The position numbers were made by a program, and so were the translations under genes. Below are positions 18,001 to 26,919 of a DNA stretch of 64,000 nt, in pieces (positions within the stretch are counted from its first letter, which is position 1; each line of letters opens with the position of its first letter). Below the pieces are notes generated by a model. It saw nothing but the letters and a program-made list of their open reading frames with translations. It was not told the DNA's origin and did not search any database. Where the stretch lies: NCBI GenBank assembly GCA_036506395.1, contig DASXRU010000135.1, positions 41,319 to 105,318 on the forward strand. The letters run 5' to 3'. The stretch is from DASXRU01 sp036506395. Its GTDB lineage: Bacteria > Acidobacteriota > Blastocatellia > Pyrinomonadales > Pyrinomonadaceae.

Positions 18001-19654
18001 CGATGCTGGTGTCGGTTGACATGATTAGTTCTTCCCGGATGGCATCGACGGGCGGGTTGGTTATCTGCGCGAATAGCTGCTTGAAATAGTTGTAGAGCAA
18101 CTGGGGCCGCTCGGAGAGCACGGCGATCGGCGTGTCAGAACCCATCGAGCCGATTGCTTCATTGCCATCGGTGGCCATCGGCGCGATGAGAAGTTTGAGT
18201 TCTTCATTTGTGTAACCGAAAGCCTGCTGGCGTTGCAGCACGGTCAAATGATCCGGTTCGGGCGGCAGGGGCGGACTCGGAAGTTCATCCAATTTGACGA
18301 CGTTGTCGTTGAGCCACTGGCTGTAGGGATGCTCCGTCGCGATCTGCTGCTTCAGTTCCTCATCCTCAACGATGCGGCCAGCTTCAGTGTCAACCAGAAA
18401 CATACGGCCTGGTTGCAGGCGACCTTTTGACAGGACGTTGTCGGCAGGAATATCCAACACACCCACTTCGGAGGCCATCACCACCAGACCATCCTTCGTC
18501 ACGTAATAGCGCGACGGCCGTAACCCATTACGATCCAGCACGGCGCCGATGTTGATTCCATCGGTGAATGCGATTGACGCCGGTCCATCCCACGGCTCCA
18601 TCAGGAAGGAGTGATACTCGTAGAAGGCTCGCTTCTCTTCACTCATCGATCCGCTTAGCGACCCGTGATCGCCCCAGGGCTCCGGGATCATCATCATCAT
18701 CGCGTGTGGCAGAGAGCGGCCCGTAAGCGTCAACATCTCCAGAGCGTTATCAAACATGGCCGAGTCACTGCCGTCCGTATCGATGACCGGAAGAATCTTG
18801 TGGATCTCAGGCCCGAAGAACCTCGATTCGAACTTGCTTTCGCGAGCGCGCATCCAGTTAATGTTGCCGCGTAAGGTGTTGATTTCGCCGTTATGAGCGA
18901 TATAGCGATAGGGATGGGCACGCGCCCAACTGGGAAACGTATTAGTGCTGAAACGCGAGTGGACCAGGGCCAGTGCTGACTCGACGAAAGGCTCCCGCAG
19001 GTCAGGATAAAAGAGCGGGAGCTGATGAGCGGTCAACATTCCCTTGTAGACAATCGTCCTGCAGGAGAGACTGGAAACGTAGAACATGCCGCGCTCGTGA
19101 ATGCCGCGCTTGGCTGCTTTGCTGATTCGCTTGCGAATCACGCAGAGCTTTCGCTCGAACGCGAGGTGGTCAAAAAGCGCCTGGCCAGGGCCGATAAAGA
19201 GCTGCCGAATAACCGGTTCCGAGGCCTTCGCGGTAGGGCCAAGGGAGGCGTTGTCCGCCGGCACGGTGCGCCAACCCAGCACAGATTGCCCTTCCTCTTC
19301 GGCAATCTCTTCAAATAACTTTTCGCATTCCGCGCGGCTTTCAACTTCTGTTGGCAGGAACACCATCCCCACGGCGTATTGACCAGGCGGAGGCAGTTCA
19401 ATCTTCAGCTTGCCGGCTTCGGCGGCAAAAAACAGGTGCGGTATCTGCAATAGGATGCCGGCTCCGTCGCCTGTGTTCTTCTCACTACCAACCGCGCCGC
19501 GATGCTCCAGGTTGAGTAGCACCTGGATAGCCTTTTGAACGATGTCGTGTGACTTGCGGCCCTTAATGTCGACGACGAAGCCCGTACCACAAGCGTCGTG
19601 CTCGTGGCGCGGATCGTACAAACCCTGCTTCTTTGGATGGCCCAACTGGTTCAT
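15008..19654 (-). CDS. gltB: Glutamate synthase large subunit
   Basis: Transfers the glutamine amide nitrogen to 2-oxoglutarate. From the ATG at 19654 the precursor is 1548 residues. A propeptide of 21 residues precedes the catalytic Cys22 in HEHDACGTGF, which would become the N-terminal nucleophile of the class II amidotransferase domain. The FMN-binding synthase domain follows, with the cysteine-rich 3Fe-4S region CIMMRVCHLNTCPVG, then the C-terminal beta-helix GXGXG domain. Twelve extra upstream codons are readable, but they lie in a palindromic repeat and are excluded. It is paired with gltD, with glnA upstream, so the GS-GOGAT pathway is contiguous. Confidence 0.97.
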   Translation of the reverse strand: MNQLGHPKKQGLYDPRHEHDACGTGFVVDIKGRKSHDIVQKAIQVLLNLEHRGAVGSEKNTGDGAGILLQIPHLFFAAEAGKLKIELPPPGQYAVGMVFLPTEVESRAECEKLFEEIAEEEGQSVLGWRTVPADNASLGPTAKASEPVIRQLFIGPGQALFDHLAFERKLCVIRKRISKAAKRGIHERGMFYVSSLSCRTIVYKGMLTAHQLPLFYPDLREPFVESALALVHSRFSTNTFPSWARAHPYRYIAHNGEINTLRGNINWMRARESKFESRFFGPEIHKILPVIDTDGSDSAMFDNALEMLTLTGRSLPHAMMMMIPEPWGDHGSLSGSMSEEKRAFYEYHSFLMEPWDGPASIAFTDGINIGAVLDRNGLRPSRYYVTKDGLVVMASEVGVLDIPADNVLSKGRLQPGRMFLVDTEAGRIVEDEELKQQIATEHPYSQWLNDNVVKLDELPSPPLPPEPDHLTVLQRQQAFGYTNEELKLLIAPMATDGNEAIGSMGSDTPIAVLSERPQLLYNYFKQLFAQITNPPVDAIREELIMSTDTSIGPEANMLEPTPECARQIKLPSPILTNEELEKLRHLADPDNRVGDSRFKSITLPMLFEVSAGGRGLESALDELCRKSSAAIAGGFGIIILSDRGGTSEQAPIPALLAVAGVHHHLIRQGTRTQAGLVIESGEPREVHHFALLLGYGAAAINPYLAFETLRDMIARGLLPNVDAGDTDDSDRAILNYIKAINKGVVKVISKMGISTIQSYCGAQIFEAIGLNEDFVDRYFTWTPSRIGGIGLDVIAEEVKLRHKQGFPDRQAHDQTLGEGGEYQWRREGELHLFSPETIHKLQYACRMNSYQAFKEYSELVNNQSSRLCTLRGLMEFKPARAPIPIEEVEPVAEIVKRFKTGAMSYGSISKEAHEALAVAMNRIGGKSNTGEGGEDPARYLREDNGDSRNSAIKQVASGRFGVTSNYLVNAEELQIKIAQGAKPGEGGQLPGHKVYPEIARVRHSTPGVGLISPPPHHDIYSIEDLAELIYDLKNANHTARISVKLVAEVGVGTVAAGAAKAHADVVLISGYDGGTGASPLSSIKHAGVPWELGLAETHQTLLLNNLRSRIAIETDGQLKTGRDVVVAALLGAEEFGFATAPLVGLGCIMMRVCHLNTCPVGVATQDPKLRAKFSGDPAHVVNFMHFIAEEVRQLMAQLGYRTINEMIGRTECIEMRTAIEQWKTRGLDFSNILYQPTVPETVGRYCQIPQDHGLEKSLDSTTLLDLCRPALEDRTPVSATMPIRNVNRAVGTMLGSSVTRRYGPEGLPADTIQLLFNGSAGQSFGAFVPGGVTLKLEGDANDYVGKGLSGGKIIVYPSREATFTPQENVIIGNVAFYGATGGEAYIAGIAGERFCVRNSGVHAVVEALGDHGCEYMTGGCVVVLGQTGRNFAAGMSGGIAYVLDEKGDFAQRCNKAMVQLTSVEDTDERESIKNMVFRHAEYTGSSRATEVLLQWDEWLPKFVRVIPHDYKRVLEAQKQMRESGMTHEGAQMAAFELNSHSLARAAGQ

Positions 19655-19666
19655 TTCAGGCCCCAT

Positions 19667-19742
19667 GTAACGCAAACTGTTAGTTTGCAACTGACGTTGA
19701 ATCCTTCGGTGTCGACCGCAAACTAACAGTTTGCGCTACATC
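19667..19742. repeat. Pair of inverted palindromes before gltB
   Basis: Two short palindromes, each with a GCAAACT/AGTTTGC stem, are reverse complements of each other (19667-19690 and 19718-19742). The 27 bp between them looks unique. The layout is BIME-like. It reaches to within 13 bases of the gltB start and would be transcribed in its leader. Confidence 0.75.
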
Positions 19743-20150
19743 GAATCCTCAGAATGCAAGAAAGCCATCAACCTGTTCGTTGATGGCCTGTGCGAGAGTT
19801 CCCAAGTGTCAGCAACAGGCCATTACGTGCCGTCCTTCGTTACGAGTAGTGAAATGGAAATAAGTCCGGTAACGGTCGCAAGGTCTCGCCCAGCGCGCGG
19901 TGAATTTTGTAGAGCGCGACCTGCCACGAACGACCCTGCCGCCGGCATAGTTTGTTTTGTTGAATTCGTCATACTGATGTTTCGGGCGCCGATGGCCCAT
20001 TGCGCCAATGCAGTTCAATCACATTAACTGACCGGCAACAGTGGCGAACTACGGGCGCGAGCAATCTACATCTTTCGTGACCGTTTTGCATAATTGATAA
20101 TTTTTAGCTGCTCATAAATTTCGCGCGGCATCGCGACCCTGCCGGCGCAT
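19743..20150. other. Spacer without a recognised gene
   Basis: About 400 bp between the gltB leader palindromes and the hairpin cluster downstream of glnA. Only short frames of about 60 to 100 codons are present. None has family motifs or a convincing ribosome binding site. Confidence 0.6.
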
Positions 20151-20472
20151 CGGGCGGTAAGGCTATGCCCTACCGCCCGGATCTGTTGGGACACTTATTT
20201 GAAGGAAGCTTTCAACGCACAAAGGAAAGTTACAAGTTTGCAAGTCTCCAGGTTGGGAAGGGTGGCTTGCCCCCGCCGTTTTCGATAGTGCTATTTCACA
20301 GGAAGAGCGGGGGGCAAGCCACCCATCCTTACCTGTGAATTTGTGATCATTGAGACCTAGACAGGGTAGTTTTGTGAGAGGCTGCGCCTCGAACCGGAGG
20401 CGTAGCCTCAAGGACTTTAGAGAGCTTCCCCGGTAAGGCAGAGCCTTACCGCTGGACGGCGGCAGAGCCGCC
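20151..20472. repeat. Cluster of short hairpins downstream of glnA
   Basis: Several palindromes pair at two scales. GGTAAGGC...CCTACC at 20151-20177 pairs in type with GGTAAGGCAGAGCCTTACC at 20432-20450. GAGGCTGCGCCTC (20378-20390) pairs with GAGGCGTAGCCTC (20397-20409). GGCGGCAGAGCCGCC lies at 20458-20472. The hairpins nearest glnA may act as its 3' end structure, although no long T-run follows. Confidence 0.65.
20258..20330. repeat. Long palindromic element, same family as 8.2 kb
   Basis: Arms at 20258-20280 and 20302-20330 share GGGTGGCTTGCCCCCGC and its reverse complement around a 21-bp loop. The arms match the 8167-8241 element closely, including a GAAGAGCGG junction, so this is a dispersed repeat family. 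Confidence 0.78.
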
Positions 20473-20495
20473 CTCCAAACCCTGGCTACTCCGCC

Positions 20496-21911
20496 TTAAA
20501 TGTCGAAGTACATGCTGAACTCGAGCGGATGCGGCCGCATTCTCAACGGTTGAATCTCCTTTTCCCGCTTGTAACCAATCCAGCGGTCAATCAACTCGGG
20601 TGTGAAGACATCGCCTTTGAGCAGAAACTCGTTGTCGATCTCGAGAGCATGCAGGGCCTCGTCGAGCGAGCCAGGTAAGCTGGGGACCTTCTTCAACTGT
20701 TCCGGCGAGAGGTCATAGATGTCCTTATCAAGCGGTGCTCCTGGATCGATGCGGTTCTGAATGCCGTCGAGACCCGCAAGCAGCATGGCCGAGAATGCGA
20801 GATAAGCGTTGCACGACGGATCGGGTGGTCGAAACTCCAATCGTTTTAGCTTTGGACTCGTCGAGAACATAGGGATACGAATGGCCGCTGACCGATTGCG
20901 CGCCGAATAGGCGAGATTAACAGGGGCTTCAAAGCCGGGCACGAGGCGCTTGTAACTGTTAGTGGTAGGAGCGGCAAAGGCGACGATGGCAGCGGCGTGT
21001 TTGAGCAGCCCGCCGATGTAGAAGAGGGCGGTCTCTGATAGCCCTGCATAACCATCGCCGGCAAACAGCGGCTTGTCGCCTTTCCAAAGCGATTGATGGC
21101 AGTGCATCCCGCTGCCATTGTCACCGAAAAGCGGCTTGGGCATGAAGGTGGCCCCCTTGCCTTGTTTTTGCGCGACGTTGCGAACCGTGTACTTGAAGAG
21201 TTGCAAGTTGTCGGCCGTGCCGATCAGCGTCGAGTAACGAAAATCAATTTCACACTGGCCGGCTGTGGCTACTTCGTGGTGATGACACTCCACCTGAATC
21301 CCCACCTTCTTGAGTTCGGTGGCAACTTCACCGCGAAAATCCTGCAGCGTATCGAGCGGCGGCAGCGGTACGTAGCCCTCTTTGTTTCGAATGTGATATC
21401 CCTTGTTGCCATTTCCGTTTTGCCCGTTGGTATTCCAAATAGCCTCCGGGCTATCCAGTGAGTAACCGGCTGTGTGCCCATCGTTGTGAAAGTGGACCTC
21501 ATTAAAGACGAAGAACTCTGCCTCCGGTCCGAAATACACCGTGTCCGCGATGCCGGTGGATTTGAGATAATTCTCCGCCCTCCGCCCAACGCCGCGCGGG
21601 TCAAGCCAGTAGCCCTCTTTGGTGATTGGATCAATTACATCGGCGACGAGACAGAGGGTCTTCTCACCCATGAATGCATCAAGCCAGTAGCGCGATGGAT
21701 CGGGAACCAATAGCATGTCGGACTCATGAATTGAAGCCCAACCGCGTAACGATGAACCGTCGAAGCCGAAGCCATCTTCGAATGAACCTTCGCTAAGCTC
21801 ATCAATGGGAAAAGTCAGATGATGCCAGGCGCCAACGAGGTCCGTGAAACGCACGTTTACGTACGCGGCCTGCTCATCCTTTGCAAACTTCAATACATCT
21901 TTGACACTCAT
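20496..21911 (-). CDS. glnA: Glutamine synthetase, type I
   Basis: ATP-dependent synthesis of glutamine from glutamate and ammonia. About 471 residues, the usual GSI length. Motifs include FGFDGSSLRGW near the N-terminus, FMPKPLFGDNGSGMHCHQSLW, and NRSAAIRIP. The adenylylation tyrosine is present near residue 399 in KDIYDLSPEQ, which suggests GlnE-type control, although no glnE is in the window. The ATG follows AGGAGA. The GlnD/PII/AmtB genes lie across a divergent gap, giving a complete ammonium-sensing set. Confidence 0.97.
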   Translation of the reverse strand: MSVKDVLKFAKDEQAAYVNVRFTDLVGAWHHLTFPIDELSEGSFEDGFGFDGSSLRGWASIHESDMLLVPDPSRYWLDAFMGEKTLCLVADVIDPITKEGYWLDPRGVGRRAENYLKSTGIADTVYFGPEAEFFVFNEVHFHNDGHTAGYSLDSPEAIWNTNGQNGNGNKGYHIRNKEGYVPLPPLDTLQDFRGEVATELKKVGIQVECHHHEVATAGQCEIDFRYSTLIGTADNLQLFKYTVRNVAQKQGKGATFMPKPLFGDNGSGMHCHQSLWKGDKPLFAGDGYAGLSETALFYIGGLLKHAAAIVAFAAPTTNSYKRLVPGFEAPVNLAYSARNRSAAIRIPMFSTSPKLKRLEFRPPDPSCNAYLAFSAMLLAGLDGIQNRIDPGAPLDKDIYDLSPEQLKKVPSLPGSLDEALHALEIDNEFLLKGDVFTPELIDRWIGYKREKEIQPLRMRPHPLEFSMYFDI

Positions 21912-22100
21912 CAACGTATCTCCTTTTTTATTGTCAGGATTTCTTAAAAGGGCGACCGCGCCACTCGCGCCATCGCATCACGCAAAGAATCATGGGTGGG
22001 TTGCGAGCCGGCCCAAAGGCCTGCTCAGCAACCGGCCATGACTTGAAACAGATATGGTTGCTGTGTTGGTGTAGTTGTTGGTGCCCTCCTTATTCCAGAA

Positions 22101-22832
22101 TCAGAAAGTGATTCCGTAGTAAACGAACAGGGCGTTGTTTTTGCGCCCATGGTTGCCGATGCTGTAGCCAACATTGAACAGACTGCTTTTCGGCAAGGTG
22201 AACGAGAACCCAGGCGTCACGTAGCCGAAAGCATTTTTCCCGCTGAACCAGTCGGCGACGAAAGTCACTTTCTTCGCCAGCGGTTGCTCGTAGCCGACGA
22301 TTGCTCCGCCTTGAGTTCCAGCCCCTTTTGCTAGTCCCGGCAGCCCATATCCACCACCGGTGATTCGCGGACCGTAATTCCCTTTCACTTTCTTGCTGAC
22401 TACGGAGTAGAGAAAGCCGAAAGTGTTTGCCCCGGTGCGGTGTGCGATCGGCGTGTAAAGCAGGGCGCCCGCCGACACCGCCACCCCGGTTGTTTCGCTG
22501 CTATAGAACTGCCACTTCACGTTGGGTGAAGCGTAGACTGGCTGATTGGGCGCGAGGGCGTCGATGGCGGAGATATTGATGCCGACTTCAACGCCCCTGG
22601 CGACTCCGAACACGGCGCGCGGCGTATAAATCTGAAAGCCGCCATTGGCATGGCTCTCGAAATGCGAGAGGAAATCAAACTCCAGGTAGACCTTTTTCTT
22701 CGATACCACATCTGTCGAAGGGACATTAAAGAGAGTTGACTGAGCGACCGCTGCAGAGCTTGACAGCAGCATGAACAATACGGTCGCACCCAAAGCAGCG
22801 AGGGCACTGATAATTGATTTAGGCTTGTACAT
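22101..22832 (-). CDS. Predicted outer-membrane beta-barrel protein
   Basis: A 243-residue protein with a clear signal peptide (hydrophobic stretch then SSSAAVAQS, cleavage near residue 30). The rest is rich in alternating polar and hydrophobic residues and in glycine and aromatic residues. It ends in YYGITF, a terminal aromatic typical of BAM-assembled barrels. I recognise no specific family. It lies upstream of glnA on the same strand and diverges from glnD, so a role in uptake of a nitrogen source is possible but purely contextual. Confidence 0.7.
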   Translation of the reverse strand: MYKPKSIISALAALGATVLFMLLSSSAAVAQSTLFNVPSTDVVSKKKVYLEFDFLSHFESHANGGFQIYTPRAVFGVARGVEVGINISAIDALAPNQPVYASPNVKWQFYSSETTGVAVSAGALLYTPIAHRTGANTFGFLYSVVSKKVKGNYGPRITGGGYGLPGLAKGAGTQGGAIVGYEQPLAKKVTFVADWFSGKNAFGYVTPGFSFTLPKSSLFNVGYSIGNHGRKNNALFVYYGITF

Positions 22833-23602
22833 TGTTGTAATTTGTCTCCAGATCGTCTCTCAACGGACGATGTCAGTGGCCTATCCGTCCTTGCGCCTCC
22901 TAAAGCCAGGACGGGTGGGCCATATTTATTTCTCAGCTAGTCGGTCGCAACTCCTCGCCATCTGGGGCTTGATAAGTAGTTACTCAGACTTGCCTATTAC
23001 CGCTTGATTCCTGCTTGCCTTCCTGCCAGTGGTGCTCATGAAGATTCAGGAGACCGCAGACCAGGTGTGGATGGACCACTAGATTTCACAAACCTCGATG
23101 ACAACTTTTATGCCAATACCGTGTGAGTCGCCGATGAATTAGGGAAGCGGTGAAGTTGTTGAATAAACTGCGAGTTTCAGAAAACCTGATTGAGCCGGCG
23201 CTGCCAACGCTCGATGACATTTTCGTCAGTGTTACGGATGGCAGCAACAAACTTGTCGTTGGTATTGCAGGCTATGATCCACTCGCAGTCGCTCATGCGC
23301 GGTCCCATGAAGTCGTGGGACCGTCGCGCGAGTGACTGCTCCGAGTTTGGTGACATGTTTGTCGCAGTAAGTAAGAGCAGTAACAAAAACGTCGCCCTCG
23401 TTAGCTCTTAGATTTGAATAGAGACTGAGGATGATTGGCGAAACTTCCAATTCAGCGGGCATCAGCCCTCCGGTATAGAGCTTGCTCCTAAAGCAGATTC
23501 GATCGAAGGAGAATCGTCAGCAAGCAAGTCTCGGGTGGCGTTTCAATAGCAGCTCTACCAACGTGACCAAAACAAACTGAAAGTCTATCGGACTCCCCGG
23601 AA
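22833..23602. other. Long divergent spacer with no recognised gene
   Basis: About 770 bp between the outer-membrane-like gene (minus) and glnD (plus). Only short overlapping frames of 60 to 80 codons occur, on both strands, without motifs or clear ribosome binding sites. Divergent promoters must lie here. I could not place a convincing sigma-70 or sigma-54 pair. Confidence 0.55.
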
Positions 23603-26407
23603 ATGGTGACAATCCAAATCGAGCCACAACCCACACCTCGCTGGCGAACCCATGGCGAGAAAGCGCTGCTGCACGCCGCAAAACGCTTCTCTGCAAGCCG
23701 GCCTCTGGCAGATGCAACGGCGATTTCGCGCGAGTTAAGAACTTTTCTAAAGATTGAGGATCAGCGCTTAAAGATCGCGCATCGCTGCGGGGCTCCAGGC
23801 ATTCAAACGGCTGAGGCACGCAGTTCTCTTCTCGACCTGGTAGTGGAACGCGCATATCGCGCTGCGAACTTGCTCGGCGAGACCGGCGACGGAATAAATA
23901 AATCTTCCGACAACATTCAAAGCCAGTGCGCCGTGGTAGCTCTGGGTGGCTATGGCCGCGGCGAGCTGGCCCCCTACTCCGACCTTGATATTTTGTTTCT
24001 TTATCCCAACCACCAAGCCCTCCAAACGCGACGTCTGGTTGAACAGATCCTGCGATTGCTTTGGGACGCAGGACTCACGGTGGGCCCGAGTTTCCGTAGC
24101 GTCAGTGACTCTGTGTCAGCGGCTCGCTCCGATCCGCATTTGCAGACCGCGCTGGTTAGCGCCCGCCTGCTGGCTGGTAATTCAAGCATTTACGATTCCC
24201 TCTTGCAGGCGCTGGAGAAAGAGCGTCGCAAGCGAGCTGATGCCTGCATCGCCGCCATTCTCCGCGAGCGGGCTGCGAGGTACGCGAAATATGGCGCCGC
24301 CGTGTGTCTCCAGGAGCCGAACGTAAAGGAGAGTCCAGGCGGCATCCGCGATCTTCACACCGCACTGTGGGTGGGCTACGCGCGGTATGGATGCCGGACG
24401 CTGAATGAACTTCGCGAACACGACGTCATTTCGGAAACCGAACAACGAACGGCGGGACGGGCAGTCAACTTCCTCTGGCGAGTCCGTTATGCCGCGCACC
24501 TTTCGACTCGCCGAAAGACCGAACGGCTTGCGCTCGATCTCCAAACTACGCTGGCTCGAGAGTTTGGCTACAAGTCGGGGGCTTATCTGCTCGCTTCCGA
24601 AAAATTCATGCGCGAGTACTATCACCATGCGCGCGAATTGAACCTATTCAGCGAAACAGTGCTCGCGCGCGCTGCCGAGACTGAAAGGAAAGTAAGTCGC
24701 GGGTGGGGCCGGAAACTTTCCCATAATCCTACCGAGCCTCTCTCAATTAGCAACAGTCGTGTGCAATTGGAGGGCGAAGCCGAACTCTTAACCGGCAATC
24801 CAATGCTGCTCTTTGATGCCTTCGCTCTGGCCCAGGCCGCGGATGTGCCGTTAAGCCAGACGTTGCGTGATGCCATACGCCAGAGTCTGCCGGCAGTGGA
24901 TCGTAACTTCCGTTCCTCCGCTGAAGCTTCGCGCTGCTTCATGAAACTCCTGGGGAGGCGAGGTCGCGGCGGCTACGTTTTGCGACTAATGCATGAAATC
25001 GGATTCCTTGCCCGTTATGTGCCGGAGTTTGGACGCATCAGCTTGCTCATCCAACACGATCTCTATCATCACTACACGGTAGATGAACACACCCTCAAAG
25101 CTGTCGAAGCGCTCGACGAGCTGTATGCCAGCCAGGACAAACAGCGTGCGCATTTGCGCATCATCTTCGATGAGATTGAGGATCCGAGCCTGCTTTACCT
25201 GTCGATTCTCTTGCACGACATCGGTAAGGGGCGCGGGCGCGGCCACATCCCGCGCGGAACGAAAATAGCGGAGCGGGTCTGCAAACGTTTTGGCCTCGGC
25301 GAGCTGGATGCTGCCAAAGTCGTACTAATGGTCAAGCATCACGTCGCGATGGCGCAACTGGCCCAGCGGCGCGATCTCAACGAACCACATGTCGTAACGG
25401 ATTTCGCCGCGCGCATGGGAACACTGGACGCGCTGAGCATGCTATTGCTCCTAACCTACGCAGACCTGAACGCCGTCGCTCCCGGCGTCTGGAGCGAATG
25501 GAAGAGCACACTGTTGTGGGAACTCTACCGGCGCGCGAGGACCGTGTTGGCCGGAACCGATGCACCTCCTGATGAAACCGAAAAGATCACACGATTCAAG
25601 GAACAGATGGCAAAGGCCCTGGACGGATCGCTCCCATTGAGTGAGGTTGAGCGTCACGTAGCGTTGCTTCCGGATCGCTATATCCGGGTCACACGCCCCG
25701 CTGCCGCTGCGACTCATCTTCATCTAATTAGAGAACTCAAGTCGGATGTCTTCGTGCGACGCTGGACGCGCTATGGGCGAGAAGCTACCGAGTTAACTAT
25801 CTGCACAAGGGATCGACACGGTCTGTGCGCCGACATAGCCGGAGTGCTCGCCGCGCATGGGATCGAAATTCTGAGCGCAGAACTAAACACCCGCGAGGAC
25901 GGCATTGCCCTCGATGTTTTCATGGTGCGCGAATCGTCCACCCACCATGGGATAGATCTGGATCGATACCCGGCTATCGAGCGCTCGCTGCGTAAAGCCA
26001 TTGCGGGCGAATCGAATATCGTGGCGATGGTCGAACGCTGGCAGACCAGGAATGCCCCGCGGCAGAGAAATGCTGCTAACCGTGCTGCTCTGCGCAATCC
26101 AACCCAGGTTGCCTGCGACAATGACGCTTCCCGATCCTCCACCCTGATCGAGGTGCACGCCGTAGATGAACCCGGGTTGGCGTACAAGATCGCGAGCGCC
26201 CTTGCGGCCCTGGGACTGGATATCGTGTGTGCCAGGATAGCGACAGAAAAAAGTGACGCCCTGGATGTTTTCTACGTCACCGACGGGGAGGGAATGAAGC
26301 TCTCGCAGTCCCGGCTGCAATCCGTCCAGGTAGCTCTCCCCGCGATGCTTTCCGGCGAAATTCCCATCACCGCCGCCACGGGCCCGAAGCCGACTATACA
26401 AACTTGA
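23603..26407 (+). CDS. glnD: PII uridylyltransferase / uridylyl-removing enzyme
   Basis: Senses glutamine and modifies or demodifies PII. The 934 residues carry, in order, the nucleotidyltransferase motif GGYGRGELAPYSDLD near residue 115, the GlnD helical region (EPNVKESPGGIRDLH), an HD domain with DEHTLKAVEAL and LLHDIGKGRGRGH near residue 540, and two C-terminal ACT domains (TICTRDRHGLCADIAGVLA and EVHAVDEPGLAYKIA). All catalytic signatures are present, so both activities are likely. The PII gene starts 26 bp downstream. Confidence 0.96.
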   Translation: MVTIQIEPQPTPRWRTHGEKALLHAAKRFSASRPLADATAISRELRTFLKIEDQRLKIAHRCGAPGIQTAEARSSLLDLVVERAYRAANLLGETGDGINKSSDNIQSQCAVVALGGYGRGELAPYSDLDILFLYPNHQALQTRRLVEQILRLLWDAGLTVGPSFRSVSDSVSAARSDPHLQTALVSARLLAGNSSIYDSLLQALEKERRKRADACIAAILRERAARYAKYGAAVCLQEPNVKESPGGIRDLHTALWVGYARYGCRTLNELREHDVISETEQRTAGRAVNFLWRVRYAAHLSTRRKTERLALDLQTTLAREFGYKSGAYLLASEKFMREYYHHARELNLFSETVLARAAETERKVSRGWGRKLSHNPTEPLSISNSRVQLEGEAELLTGNPMLLFDAFALAQAADVPLSQTLRDAIRQSLPAVDRNFRSSAEASRCFMKLLGRRGRGGYVLRLMHEIGFLARYVPEFGRISLLIQHDLYHHYTVDEHTLKAVEALDELYASQDKQRAHLRIIFDEIEDPSLLYLSILLHDIGKGRGRGHIPRGTKIAERVCKRFGLGELDAAKVVLMVKHHVAMAQLAQRRDLNEPHVVTDFAARMGTLDALSMLLLLTYADLNAVAPGVWSEWKSTLLWELYRRARTVLAGTDAPPDETEKITRFKEQMAKALDGSLPLSEVERHVALLPDRYIRVTRPAAAATHLHLIRELKSDVFVRRWTRYGREATELTICTRDRHGLCADIAGVLAAHGIEILSAELNTREDGIALDVFMVRESSTHHGIDLDRYPAIERSLRKAIAGESNIVAMVERWQTRNAPRQRNAANRAALRNPTQVACDNDASRSSTLIEVHAVDEPGLAYKIASALAALGLDIVCARIATEKSDALDVFYVTDGEGMKLSQSRLQSVQVALPAMLSGEIPITAATGPKPTIQT

Positions 26408-26433
26408 CTATACAAACTTAAGGAGAACTGTAG

Positions 26434-26772
26434 ATGAAAAAAGTTGAAGCGATTATTCGGCCGCACCTCCTGGACGCGGTTAGAACCGCACTCCAGGAAG
26501 TGGAAGTGGTTGGAATGACCATGAGCGAGGTGCAAGGTTATGGACGCCAGAAGGGTCACACCGAGACCTACCGCGGCGCAGAATACCAGATTGAGTTCAT
26601 CCCAAAAATCAAGCTTGAAGTGATCGTGCCGGATGAGATCGAGGATGCCGCAATTGAGGCAATTATCAAGACCGCTCGGACGGGCAAGTTTGGCGACGGA
26701 AAGATCTTCGTCGTCCCGCTGGACGACGTAATTCGCATCCGCACTGGAGAGCGCGGCGAAGCAGCACTTTGA
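26434..26772 (+). CDS. glnB: Nitrogen regulatory protein PII
   Basis: Trimeric signal protein that binds ATP/ADP and 2-oxoglutarate. 112 residues, the full family length. The T-loop GRQKGHTETYRGAEY carries the uridylylation site Tyr51, and the C-terminus has TGKFGDGKIFV and RIRTGERGEAAL. AAGGAGAA precedes the ATG. It lies directly between its modifying enzyme GlnD and the AmtB channel; that linkage to amtB is typical of glnK, so the glnB name is used loosely. Confidence 0.97.
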   Translation: MKKVEAIIRPHLLDAVRTALQEVEVVGMTMSEVQGYGRQKGHTETYRGAEYQIEFIPKIKLEVIVPDEIEDAAIEAIIKTARTGKFGDGKIFVVPLDDVIRIRTGERGEAAL

Positions 26773-26919
26773 CGATTCGCCGCGGCAGGGCGCGGAGGGT
26801 CGGGCGCTGAATGTTCTTGGCGACAGGAGTTTTGCTGGGTGGTGCAGTCAATCAGTTTGGGTTTGACTGCCTTACGAGAACTTGAATTCTGAAACTTAAA
26901 TTCGAAGGAGACAAGGCAC

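Noticed and set aside
23150..23411. Small overlapping frames on both strands upstream of glnD
   Set aside because: No motifs, no ribosome binding sites, and no coding bias that separates one frame from the others.
26773..26919. Possible sigma-54 promoter before amtB (TTGGCGACAGGAGTTTTGCT)
   Set aside because: The spacing between GG and GC is 13, not 10 bases.
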